DNA from: Lycorma delicatula | Lineage: Eukaryota > Arthropoda > Insecta > Hemiptera > Fulgoridae | Length of the DNA: 64,000 nt | Assembly: GCF_047948215.1 (NCBI RefSeq) | Contig: NC_134456.1 | Location: 65,615,529-65,679,528, forward strand | Reading direction: 5' to 3' | In this document: positions 40,301-54,417 of the stretch, in pieces | Numbering within the stretch: position 1 is the stretch's first letter | How the letters are laid out: the number at the start of each line of letters is the position of its first letter | The notes under the pieces: model-generated | The model's input: the letters and a program-made list of their open reading frames with translations, nothing else | Databases searched by the model: none | Told to the model about the DNA's origin: nothing | Program-made: the position numbers and the translations under genes

Positions 40301-43300
40301 TGCATGCAAGATATGGAGAGTATTGAATAACAGCCCTAACACTGGCCTAAGTCATATATAATCATGAGTCATCAGTGAATAAATAATGACTAATAATTGG
40401 GTTGACTATGTGTAACACAGTCACCCAATTATAAAGAAACTGCACTAAGTAGAACACGACTGAATACCAAATAAATACTCATTACTGGTATTTGTTCGGG
40501 CTCCTACACAATTCTATCTTTGTCATCATGATTAGATATTTATAGATTACACAAAAATTGTAAATATGATAATTAAATAAATAAACTGTCTTATAATAGC
40601 TAATAATGAAAAATAACGTAGTAAATTTACCAAAATATTCACAAGGAAGGTTATTCCTTTCTAAGATAAATACAAAAAGTGTAAATTTCAGTACAATGAA
40701 TTACCTGCCATGAACATACAACAAAGTCTACAGAAACGTGCCGTAATAGGTGTTATACTAGCAACTTCTGGCTGAAAGTGTTCTAAAATCAGTACCCACT
40801 GCAGACTGCAAGTTGCAATAATAACTGCATCATCTCCTTTTCTAAAAATTTAATAAAAATTATCATAATATTACTAAATGCGGTTAATTATGTATTTATA
40901 ATAAGGTGGAAATAAGTGGAACATAGAAAATTAAGTTAACTCATGTATAAACTATTAAATGTAATAAGAATTCTAATTATTATAAAAGTTAGGTCTACCT
41001 GGTGACAACAGAGGCACTTTACATGTTGACTGAACTACTCATGCTCACTCAGTGGACTGTGATTGGCTCTAGTTGTGTGCACACAAACTACACTTCAGAA
41101 AGAGTGGAGAATTTTTGGTATAGTTTCTAACAATTTAAACTTTTTTCTTCCTGTGGTTATATGCTTAATAGTAGTTATGTGAAGTTAGAATTAACATTGA
41201 GGTATAAAATAGAACATTTGCTGTGTATGTCATAAAAAAGTTGTTTAAAGAGAATAAATTAAAATTAACAAATTTTTTTAAAAATTTCTACAAATAATTA
41301 AAGCACATTGTTAATAATGTTTAAAAGTTTAAAAAACTATTATTCATCATGCTGATCAAAATGTTAGCAGGTAAGCTTGGAACAAATCATCTGATTTGGA
41401 AGTTGAGAGTTCCAGCGTTCAAGTCCTAGTAAAGGCAGTTACTTTTATACGGATTTGAATACTAGATCGTGGATACCAGTGTTCTTTGGTGGTTGGGTTT
41501 CAATTAACCACACATCTCAGGAATGGTAGAACTGAGACTGTACAAGACTACACTTCATTTACACTCATACATATCATCCTCATTCATCCTCTGAAGTAAT
41601 ACCTGAATGGTAATTCCCGGAGGCTAAACAGGAAAAAGAAAGAAGACGAAGGTATGCTTGGTAAAATTGAGATTAAGATCTACTAAAATTTCACCTTTTT
41701 ACCTAAAGTAATGTAAAAAGATTGCAATCATTAAATCATTCATAATTCAACAATGCAGTTTCTTCGATCAAAATATTTTGACATTCTGACTGATATGTCT
41801 ATTTTTTAAATATTTTTATTATCAAGAGACTTACTAATTTAGTTTTAAACATGGAGGTTATTTAAAAGTTGTAATAAGCAAGATCTAATATTTTTTAAGT
41901 CAATTTTGTTTTCAAAAATCAAGATAACACTACCAAAATAAGGCTTAAGAAGATTTATTAGTTCGATACCTTTCTCATGAATTTTACAGTAATAAAAAAA
42001 AATTACAATCATAGTGATATAGATCAATTAATCCAGTACATTTAATTATTTATTCTCCAATAACAGCAGGATTTCTTTCAATTATAGTTACATGTAAGAG
42101 AAGAAATTTATAGCAAATGAAAATCGCATGTCTGACCATTTCAAACTCAAAACCTATTGGATAAAAGACAGAAACTACCACTCCACTGGTACCACTATCT
42201 TTCATAGTCACTTTGTGGAATGGTATTATTTATATTTTCGATCTTAATAAATCTCTAACTCTAACATTTGCTGCATATGAATAATGAACAGTTCTATTAC
42301 AAAAAAATTTTCATTGAATTTTTGTTATAGAAGTTTTCTTTATAATTAACTACAATTAAGAACTTATCAGTTAATTAACATTCACAGAATACACATTTAA
42401 TTAGATCAAAGAACTACATGTAACCACTTTTACTCTTGGCCTGTAAATGGGGTTCCTCCTCATCATTAAAAAAAATTTTACTAAACTGAATAAAATAAAA
42501 ATGTTATTAAATATGAATGTTTAAATATATATTTTTAAAAATTCATATTTGTAAATTAATGAGCACAAAATATTCTAAAAAGATAGTTGTCGATGTATAT
42601 TTATTAAATGAAACGTTTAAAAATTTTTTGAATTTTTTTCTTCTATAAATCAATTAACCTAAAATAATCAAAAGAGTATATATAATAGTATGTATACCAT
42701 ACTAATATGTAAAATTTAAACAATCAAATAAAAGGTAAAAAATATTTAAAATTTAAAAAAATTATAATTTCAAAGTGGAACAAGTTCCTTGAAGATGATT
42801 TTTTTTTTAATAGTGTTATTACAATACATTTTGTCATTCAATGAAAGTAAATCAATATGTTAGCATGATATGACTAGTACAAACTCTCACAACAGGTGTA
42901 CCAAATATGGTTGAAATGTGAAGGTAGGTAGGTAGGTAGAAACATTAAAAAAAACTGATTTTTAGGAATAGCAAGTTAATTTTTCCACTTTTATTTTCTT
43001 CTTTGATTTCTTAGGTACTTTTTTCTCTTTCAATAATCTTTTATTCTCACAGATCATCTTCTTTCGTTTACTTCTTAGAAATCCTTTCCCAAAACTATAT
43101 TTTTCTGTACAAAACTATTAAACCACTTGCTTTGTTTCCACAGCATCAAATTAGAAACTTTTTCAACTATTACAGAGGCAAGTTAATAGCTTTCATTTAT
43201 ACCATTAGTTACAAATTATTGTTACTAAATGTTGTACTTTTACATAACTGTTTAAATCCTAAATCTATTACACAAATGTAATGAAGTTGGAAGACAAGCT

Positions 43301-46300
43301 TCACTATGAGTCAGATTTGTGTCACAAGCTAAAGTAACACTTTATACACAGTTTGTTAAAAACAAAGATTTTGTATAAATTTAACACTTTAAAATACTTT
43401 AAGACTTTTGTATCATTTAACACTTAAAAATGATTGAATATCAAACTTATATTTAATTATGTGAAAGGAATCTTTTTTTTTTCATCTTTTATGATCACAC
43501 AGGGTAACTTTAGTTTCTTCAAAGGGATTGTGCAGGTCTTACGGTCCTCCCAGTACTTTTCCATACATTGCAATTTCCGTGCCCTTTCTGGTGTTAAAAA
43601 TGTTTGGGTTGTGACTTTCTTTCTTGTGAAAGTGAAGCGAGTGTTTTTGTCCTTGATTTTTAATTTAGTCTTATGTTATCTGTGGTGTCTTCTGGTGTAA
43701 GATCAATTTCCTTTAGATCCACTCTTATTTCTCTGATCCATCTGCATCCTCGAGTCAAGATTGTACTGTACCAGCTGTTTCAGAAGTCTTGAATCTTGGA
43801 TCCTCATGAGGTGTCCAAAGAATCCTAGTCCCTCTTATGCATGGTATCAGTGATGGGTTCTACCTCTTTGTACATGACCTTGTTGGGTATGATTCACAAA
43901 AAGTATCAGAAAGACGACTACCAGTCTTTCTCATACTTTTTGTTGATGCAGGTTCTTCCAATTCTTCTTCTGATTTTCTGGAGTCTGTCAGTCTTTAATT
44001 TTTCATTCAGGTGGAAGAGTGTTTCTGCTGCATATGTAGCTTCCGGTTTCACAACTGTGTTGTAGTGTATTATTTTTGCATTTATGAGTAGACTTTTTTA
44101 CTGTAGGTGTACTAGGTTAATTTTTGTGTTTTAGCTAGTTTGTTTTTAGATTGAGATTTTTTTTTGTTTAGGTTATTTGTTATTTAAATTGAGTTACTAC
44201 TTTTAACTTTATTATCACTTATGTTTACTTCTTTTAATTTTGTTGGTTTTTGGGGCATAATTTCTATCTTTTCAAATGATATTTTGAGGCCAATTCTATT
44301 TACAAAGTTTTGAAGATCTGTGTTTTAGCTTCATCGATGTCATTTGCTAGCAGTGCCACGTCGGTGAAACCAATGCAGTTTATTTTGATTTTTTGGGGGC
44401 CATCTTTTAGTAATTTTCTCATTACCATTTCCAGAGCACAGTTGAATAGTAGTGATTGGAATCACCTTGGCGCAGACCTGTTTTAATCTCAAATGGTTCT
44501 AAGAGTTCGCCTCTCAATTTCACTTTTGACTTAGTATTTGTGAGGGTCAGTTTTATCATATTTATTAATTTGGGATGTAGTCCAAGGTGTCTTAGAATTT
44601 TTGGTAGGGATTCTCTGTGGTTGCAATCATAGGTTTCTTGAAGTCCAGGGTCTGAAACTTCTCTGGTGTTCTAGTTCTTCCTTGAGTTGTAAACCAATAA
44701 TGTTGAGGATGATTCTTGAAAGAATTTTGTACGCTGTGTTTAGGAGTGAGATTTCCCTGTAGTTGTTAGGGACTGTTTTGTCAACATTTTTGTGTAGCAG
44801 GTGGATGAGGGCTGTTGTCAAGTGTTCTGGTAGTACTTCTTTGATCCAGATGATGACATGCTGTTGATGAAGGGTGATTTTTGCTCGTCTTCCTGCATGT
44901 TTTCAGATCTCTACAAAGATTTGATCTTCACCCAATGCTCTTCATCTCAACCAGTACTTGGTAGATTTTTTTATTGTGGGAGGGTTGATGTTTTCTGATG
45001 GTTTTGGTGCCAAAGTTTCAAAATTCTGTTGGTTCTTCAGAATTTAGGAGTTTGTTAAAATATTTAGCTAGGATTTCCGAGTTGTCTGTATTGTTATAGG
45101 TCAGATTATGGTTTTCATCCTTCGTTAGTAGGGTTGGGGGTTCATATTTTTTGTTTAAGTTGTTTTTTGAAGGTTTTGTGATAGTCTCTCGACTGTTTTT
45201 GTTGGAATTCTTCTTCTGTTGATTTCAGTATGTCTGTATGGTGTTGTCTTTTTATTTTGCTAAGGGTTCAGATGGTTTCTTTTCTTTGTTTTACTAAATT
45301 TTGGAAGGATGTTTCTGATTTTTAGGATTGATGTCTTAGGATTGATGGCAATTTTGGGATTGGCCTTGCTTGATGTCTCTCCTCCACTGTTCCTCAATTG
45401 ATACTTTTTATGGGGTTTTATTTGGGCCAATGCATCTACGAGTTTAAGGCTGTTGACTAGGTCTTCAAGTTTATCCATGAATGTTATTCTTCAGTTGCTT
45501 TTTGGTAATTTTCATTAATGATTAGCTGAGTAGGGTTTATTTTACTTTTAGTTTTAGGGGCTTATTTTGTTGCTTCTTTTGGGGAGTGAGTTTAATTTTA
45601 ATTTTGACTACGTAGTGGTCTGAGCCTGTGTCTACTCCTCCGAGGATTTTTATATTGTAGATCTCTTTGTGGTGGTGTTTGTCCATGAAGGCATAATCTA
45701 TGTGCTATTCTTCTTTAGTGTAGTCAGGGTGTTTCCAGGTTTCGAGTTTTGAGGCTTCCTGAGTTTGAGTTTTCAGAGACTCCAATCTCTGTTTGTTTTC
45801 ATTACACTCTGTTTTCTGTTGATGTTGCAGTATATTCTTTATCTGCTTAACTGAACACTGAAGTCTCAGATTAGTTATTTAACATGATTTTTGGGGATGT
45901 TATTTATGGCCTGGTCGAACAGGTTTCAGAACTTTTCTGTTTCTTTACGATCTTTTGGAGATTTGATTTATTGTTAGAGGGGCCAGATGGTGTATGGGGA
46001 TGGATGGTGTAGATTTTATTAGATGATTTTAGGTTGAGTGTTAAGGTTCTTGGGGATTATGACTTGAATTCTTGTATGTTATTTATTATTTTGAGGATGA
46101 CCAAAAAGCCTGTTCTAAACTGTGAGACACTTTTCATCACTCTCCAGGTATACCTTTGTAGAGCCTATATCTCTGAGATTCCATGGCTTTCTGGTCACTT
46201 ATTTAAATCCTTATCTTATTTAAATGAAGAGATTTTGTGTTGATCCCTTAGGTTGGGATCAATTATTTGGGGGGTTGGGGGTTTATTATTTTCAGTTTAC

Positions 46301-49300
46301 CAGTCTGCATGAGTGAGTTTAAATTGTGATTGGAAATGTAGATAATTTGCTTTGATTTGATTTTGGATTTTGTATTGTTCTTGTTTGTATGTGTGGGCTT
46401 AGGGCATTCCAATGCTTCCGATTGCATGTTATCTTCTAAGTGGCAGCCCACCGTATTCAAGTGCTGCCTTCTTTGAACCCTGGTGTTGCTTGGTTCAGCC
46501 TGTGGAGGAGTATTCCTTAAATCCCTTTCACGGTTAACTGACAAGTGGTCACCTGTGGTGGGACTAGGTCCCAAGTTACAACTCTAGATGTGATAGTGGG
46601 GTATGACTTAATGATAGATGAAGTTGTAAAGTTTGTTTAGGATCAGTTCACCACAATAACTTCTCCTATTTGTTCCAGATATATCCAGGCCACCACATGG
46701 AAGATTGATCTAACTCTTGTTAAAGTTATTTTGGAAAAAAAATAAAAAATAAACATTATGCCCTAGGATCATTTTACTGTATACTATATAATATTGTGTA
46801 CATATATAATTTTTTTGAAAATTCAAACAATTCATCAGCATATTGACCACTGTGCTAATTAAATAAAAAAAAATAACAAAAAAATTAAATTAAATCACCA
46901 AAACACAGTAACAGTAAACCTAAAAAATACTAATACCAATAGTTGACTTTCACAGGATCTCGTATCATCAGTCGGTACACAATTTTATAAATAAAACAAA
47001 AAATCTGATGTGGACACTACTTGACTTCCTTGTATACCCATTAAATTAAATTACATATACACATTTTTTTAAATGAAAATACATAAAATTTTATTTCATT
47101 AATAACTTCTGATTTTTTTATTTTTTTTTATTGTTATTATTGAATTATTATTGATTGTAATTTTTTTTACAATCAGAGGTTAATAATTGTTGATAAATCA
47201 ATATATTTAAATAAAAAAAAAGAATAAAAAAAAGGTGATGAAGTTAGATTCCAACTGATGTGGCTTCCCCTTGTAAGAACCAAATAATTTTTATTAATTA
47301 AATTTTTATTTGGCTATAACTCTAGAACCAATGAAATCAAATACCACTTATGATATATTGTTGAAAAGCTCTCAATGACTTGTTACTGCAGTTAAAAAAA
47401 AGTCCAAAATCCAAATTTTTTGTTTTTAGGACTTTTTTAGATACTTTTTGTCCAATCGATTGCAATCAAAAGGGGAGGTGCAAAACTAGATGTTACAATA
47501 ATTCTAAATCCAATATTTCAACATCCTACGGCTAATTGTTTTTGAGTTATGTGAGATACGTATGTACATACGTACAGACATCACGCTGAAACTAGTCAAA
47601 ATGAATTCAGGGATGGTCAGAATGGATATTTCCATATGGAAATATCAGAGTGGAAAATATCAAGATGGTCAAAATGGATTACATCATAAAGGAAGTAAAA
47701 ACAATACAATTTTACAGAATTGTATACCGACTGATGATGTGAGATCTCACGAAAGTTGACTATTGGTATTAGAGTTTTTTAGGTTTTCATTACTGTTTTG
47801 TTGGTTGTTATTTTTTGAATACACTATACTTATATTATAGTTATTAAATAAGTAGTAAATATATAGTACATATATATATCAAAATAAATAAATATATATA
47901 TATTATAATTATAACAGTTATTTCAGTGTTAGAAGTTATAATTATAACAGTTTATTATATTATTTTATATATATTATTTTATTTTATATTTAAGCCATAC
48001 TGTCATCTCTTTCTTGCTGACTATTATGTGTTTCCTGTTTCATTGCAATTTTGATCTAGATCAGTGTTTCTCATGCTGGGAGTCGTGATGATATGAAAGG
48101 GGATTGTGAAATTAGTCTACAACTTTACATGTAAGCAATAATGAAATCATTTTATAAGAAAAAAATTATTTATTACAAATATTTACTTACATTTATCAGT
48201 ACACATGTAAAAAAAAAAAAAAAAATGAGATGGTAATGCTTGTTTTTCATTTAAAACTTTCTCTAAAAGTGGATCAATGTTAGAAATACAAAAAACCAAA
48301 TTGTTTTCAAGTGATAAAAGATGATTTCTGTATTTACCTTTTAGCGCAACCAAAGATGAAAAACCCTTTTCACAGAAGTAAGACATAGCAAAAAATATTA
48401 TTATTTCAATGCTTCTGTGACTAAATTTCTATATACACTTTGATAAGGAAGGCAAAATGTATCTAAATCTTCAGATGTGAATTGTAGTTGTACCATTTAT
48501 CAGCAGACATTTTGATGAGCTGGTCGTGAAACTCAACTGGTAACTTAGCATCTGCAACGTTTTCACTAAATGGATTCATTACCCATCTCTTTAAGAAATC
48601 ATTTTTACCTTCCGGACATACTATGCCAACTGAATTTTTAGCTCATACAAAAGCATCTTCATGCTAAACAAACTGTGGCGAAAAATAGTGTCTTCTTCAT
48701 CCAGATTTTTCTCAATGTAAATGGAAGTGAGTGGAAACATATCAAAATTTTTGCTTTAAAGGCAAATAATCAGATATGAAGCTTCTTATTGAAGGCATAA
48801 ACTTAGTCTATCATTAATAAAATGTTTTTATCACGTCCTTGTAAATTCCCATTCAAGTCGTTTAATAGTGCGAAAATACATCAGCTAAGTAAGCGAAAAG
48901 CAACATACATACTCACTATTCTGTAAAAAATATTGAGAGTGGCATTTGTTTTTCCTGGAAAAATATTAATTCATCTTGCAATTTCAATAAATGGGTTAAC
49001 ACTTTCCTGTGCGATAATGATCTGAATTCTGTATGGAAAAGAAGAGATTTTTCTTTTCTCCCATTTCATTGTATAGTTTAGCAATATTTTTTAATGATTG
49101 ACTTTTAATAAAATTAACCATTTTTACAGCTTTACAAAGAATTTGTTTTGAAATTTTCCAGCATATTTTTTTGTGGCAAGAGCAAGTCTATGTGTCCATT
49201 CCAATCTTGGTAAAAGACAACCTTTTAATTTTTTCAGAAATCTACTGTTCTTTCCAGTTATTGTTTTAGCACCAATACTACATACTACAACACATTTTGT

Positions 49301-52300
49301 ACAATCTATGTTAGAGTTTTTAATACCTTCACAAAAAACAACAAAAAGACAATGTGTTGTTACATGACTAGGCATTGATCTGCAAAATAACATATTTTCT
49401 TTGATTGATCTGTCCTATCAGATTCATATCTCACAAAACATAAGAACTAAGAAATGTTTGCCACATCTGTTGATTCATCAAATTGAATACTAACAAATTT
49501 TCTTGAACTCACTTGCTGAATTGTCTGATCATGAACACTGGGAGCCATGTCATCAATTTACCTTGATACTGTGTTAGAAAGCAGAATTTTTTTCAACTGT
49601 TTTGCTTCTTCCACACTTATTAAAACACTGACCACATCAATTGCAGTAGGTGATAGGAGGTTTTTTCCAACTGTATGGGGTTTGGACATCTTAGCTAATC
49701 TAAAGAGTAGCTAAGATGTCCAAATAAGTATCTAAATATAGTCCTAATAAGTAAGATAGATATCTCTTATATGCTATGATTTAAGATGTTTCAAGTGCAC
49801 TTTTGTCAGTTTGGCTTGATTTACAAATAGAAGCTTACTGATGTGATTTCTCAAATTATGTAATCTTCTTTCAAAAAATTCTAAGGGTTTACTTTTATGA
49901 TCCAGATGTTTATTTTGCAAGTGTCAAATTCATTTTGATGGCTTAATGCTTTCATCAGAAAGGACTTTAAAGCAAGCAATGCACTGTGACTTTCCATTCA
50001 ATGAGGTAAAACCATAATTTAACTAACATTGTACAACCTTGTCTTTTTAGCAATTGATTCACTGGATGTAGTCGATGTCGAATAATTTGATGCCTTGGTT
50101 TAATATCTTGGTTGGGTTTAAAGTATTTTAAGTATTTATTATTTGCTGGTTCAATCTAATAAATAAAAGTCTTCATTTCTTTTAAAATATAAATTATTTT
50201 TATTATACTTTGAATTTCTAATTCATAAATATATCATTATTATATCAATTAATTATACATTTGTAACAAACACAAATCTTTGATGGCTGATACTAGACTG
50301 ACCATTATAGTGGTGCCAAATCAATTTCAATGAACTGACTACCTCTACACTTGTACTATTATAAATAATCTCAGTAATATTAAGGCACACATCTCAAAAT
50401 ATCTTAACATAATTTTTAAGGTGACAAATTAATGAACATATAATTATTGTGTGATGAGTTCAACTACAGAGAGAAGTATGCATAAATCTATATTGTTATA
50501 TAAAATTATTTGTTTGTCCAGGATAATCTCAACAATTATTTGATGGCTACCCCCTACTTTTGCCCTCTTTGATAAACTGTTTGATTAATAATATATAGGT
50601 ACAAAATAAAACCTAATTGTGAGAAAACTGGTATCAAACAAACTATATAATTTGATTCTTCTGATCCAAAAGCAAACCATTACTAAGGTGAACAGATTTC
50701 AACCCCTCTTAAATTACATGGATCTTGAGCTGCTTAGCTAACCACAGTCTTGCTTTAAAGCATTTTTTTTGGGGGTGAATGAAAAATGAGCTTTGAAGGA
50801 ATTAATTTTTGAGATCATGAAAGAGAATTTGGCTATGCATTAGACAAAAAACTTCCTTCCAGTAAGGAATTAAAAAAAAATGTTAAAAGATGAGCTAAGT
50901 ATACAGAAGCAGAAGTAATTGAGAAATAAGCATATTTAATTTATGAAAATGTAAACAAAGTAATGGTTTTTTAAATTTCATTAGCGCTTGTATGATTAAA
51001 TTTAATTTGACTTACCCTTTTATAATAAAAACAAAAAATATACATTTAATGTTCTTATAACAAGCTAATCAAAATACAACCAAGATAACTAATAAATTTT
51101 CACTAATTACCAGAAACTGAACTCTCAAATCAATTGTGATTAACTACAGAAGAGGGTTATGGATAAGATGATAAATTACTGTAATGTAAATTGTCCTTCT
51201 CACACCCATCTCTTCCTTATTGCTGATCTCTTCTTCTCCATTATTGATTCTGTAATGTAAATTTACCCTGGTAGGTTCTCCATACTGCCAAGACTGAAAA
51301 TCCAGTCCATCCTTATACATGCTAGCAGAGGCTGCTATTGAATCGATCAGGAACTCTGTTACCTATCTGGTGGTTGCACAATAAACCTGATTGCTGAAGT
51401 ACTAACTGAATAAGGCCAGGACTCCTAAACCCTCCCTCAAAAACTTACAAAAAAATTAGAAGTGAAAAATTAAAACAGAACTAAAAAAACAACCTTCTCC
51501 GAATTAAAAAAGAATATTTTGAACTGTAATTAGTGCATAAAGAATTGTTTAGTTCAAAACATGTAATTAATTTTCATGGTATTATTAGGATAAAAACTAA
51601 TGGAATGTTAATAAACTTCAAAGTGATAACTACAAATGTTAACAGACTAGTTTTTAAGTGATAACTAACATTTTTACAGTGAAAAAAGTGACCAACGCTA
51701 AGATTAAGAGTTCTAGAAATAAGATTGAAATTAAACTTTTACAAAAAAAAAAAAAAAAAAAAACAAAAAAAACAACATACCCTTCAGTATTATAAAGTCG
51801 TAAAATAGGTAGAAACTGCCAATCCGAAGGTAATGCTGCTTCACATCCTTTTTCAGTAGCAGTCAGTGTTAGAGGAGGGCCAGTAGGAACGTATGGCTCT
51901 AGACCTAGTTCTAATTCATAGCAGCGTTTTATTTCTTCAAGGCTAGAAAAGAATGTTAACATATATATTACAAAAAAATATACACCTAATGAAAATACAG
52001 GAAGGAATTTTACTTAAATTACAGATTTAAAAATTTTGATACAAATATAATGAGACTTAACTTAACTTAAAAAATGTTAAACCAGGTCCATCTTCATTCA
52101 ATGTGAATGATGCTTTTTGTTTCATCTTACACTATTTTAATCAGAATATCTAAAGTTTATACTACATAAAAATATGCCACATTAAAGAATCAGTAAAGGT
52201 ATTGGATACAAATACAATGACCTGGTTATATTCTTGAGGAAAATTGAATTTTACTTATGTCATTTACCTACATTAAAATAAATTCAATATTTAAAACGGT

Positions 52301-54331
52301 AACCATATAGTTATTAGACTCTTATTAAACTCTTCTTTAACCAACTTGCTTGAGACTGAACACATCTGAAATCTGGATAGCAATTGATGAAAAATTATAA
52401 TGAACATATGAATATCTAAAACAAATATAATCAGTTGTATTAGCAGAATAACATAATTATTATTAATGTAATAAGCATATAGGAGTAAATAAATAATTGA
52501 TAAATCAGGCAAAACTCAAAAAAAATCTAAACTAAGGATTATGAACTGAGTAATATAGTTACAAATATTAAGTGACATATACATTTTTTCTTCAACAACA
52601 GTACACTGAAACATTAATATCCTATTTAGCTGTCACTGATCCAAAAATCAAGTGCAAATGATATCTTTTCTCTTATCATCTCGATGCTTCTAATTCTTCT
52701 CTAAAAAGAACAAGACAAGTTTATATATATAAATATAATGAAGCTAAAATTTAAATTGATTATTCTGAACTGATCAAAAATATTTAAAACAAAAATAAAA
52801 AACATACTAACCCACTGTATTAAAGGTTTAAATGGACAGTAAACAAAATTAGTGCTTTTGTTTAAAACAAAAATGAATGGTGTTCTCCCTCTATGAATCA
52901 TGAGACCTTGCCGATGGTGAGGGTGCTTGAATGTTCAGTGATACAGAGTAGCTGGACCAAAGGTACAATTATATTGTAGAGGTATCTGTTGAGAGCCAGA
53001 CTAAGGAATGATTCCTGAAAGAGGGCAGCAGCTATTTCAGTACTTGTTAAGGGTGTAGGTCAGGACGACTTAAACGGCCATATCAACATCCCTCAATCTT
53101 CTGAGTACTGCGCAGCTGAAAGCAATGGAAAACTACTGCTTTTTTTTCCAAACTCTCTGGATTTTCATATAACAAAGATGGAGGTGCCTTCCTTGGTGAA
53201 ATATTCCAGGGGTAAACTAGTCCCATGTTTGGATCTCTGGGTGGGGACTACTAAGAAAGGGGTCACCAGAAAATTAAAGAATAACATTCTATGAGTCGGA
53301 GCGTGGAATGTTAGAAGTCTAAAAAAGGTTGGAAGGTTAGAAAATTTAAAGAGGGAAACGGATAGGGTAAATGTAGATATAATAGGAATTAGCGAGATTC
53401 GGTGGGAAGAGGAAAACGACTTTTGGTCAGGTGATTTTAGAATAATTAACTCAGCTTCAAATAATGTGCAGGCAGGAGTAGGTTTCATAATGAACAAGAG
53501 GATAGGGAAGAGAGTAAAGTATTTCAACATGCATAGCGATAGAATCATTGTAATAAGGATAAAATGAAAACCTAAACTGATAACAATTGTTAAAGTCTCT
53601 ATGCCTACAAGCGCCCATGATGATGATGATCAGGTAGTGTGTATATGAAGAAATTGATGAAGCAATTAAACACATAAAAGAGGGGATGAAAATTTAATAA
53701 TAGTTGGAGATTGGAATGCAAGCATTGGAAAAGGCAAGGAAGGAAATATAGTGGGTGAATACGGGCTGTGCAAAAGAAATGAAAGAGGGGCCAGACTTAT
53801 AGAGTTTTGCACGAAGTATAATTTAGTAATTGCCAACATCCAGTTTAAAAATCATAATAGAATATACACATGGAAAAAGTCAGGTGATACTGCAAGGTAT
53901 CAGATAGATTATATCATGGTTAAGCAAAGATTTAGAAATCAACTCATTGACTGCAAAGTTTACCCTGGAACAGATATTGATAGCTATGTAGAAAAATGAT
54001 ACACACGTTGAACCCCTAACTTTGTGTAAATAAATTGTTGTATGAAAGTGTAATCATTTTTGACTTGCCTTTGTACATACATAAATATATGTATTTGTGT
54101 TTGTGTATGTGTGTGCATGTATGTCTATGTGGTAATTTATAATGAAAGAATTTTATACATATAATTAATAAAAAGATATTTGCCAGGCCATTTATGGTGT
54201 AGCAGTATAATGTAATTATTGTAAGCAAGTATTTTATTTTACTCTTTACTTAGACTGGCTTATTACATATTTTTTGAAAAACAGAGTAATGATTTTTATT
54301 GTTTAATGAAAAAGTAAATTACACATTTTAC

Positions 54332-54380
<49 letters not shown>

Positions 54381-54384
54381 ATAG

Positions 54385-54417
<33 letters not shown>

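Noticed and set aside
40395..40430. Imperfect inverted repeat
   Set aside because: Arms need a bulge to pair; weaker than the hairpins reported and within chance for this composition.
47860..47990. Possible regulatory TATA cluster
   Set aside because: It is low-complexity AT sequence without an initiator or adjoining gene.
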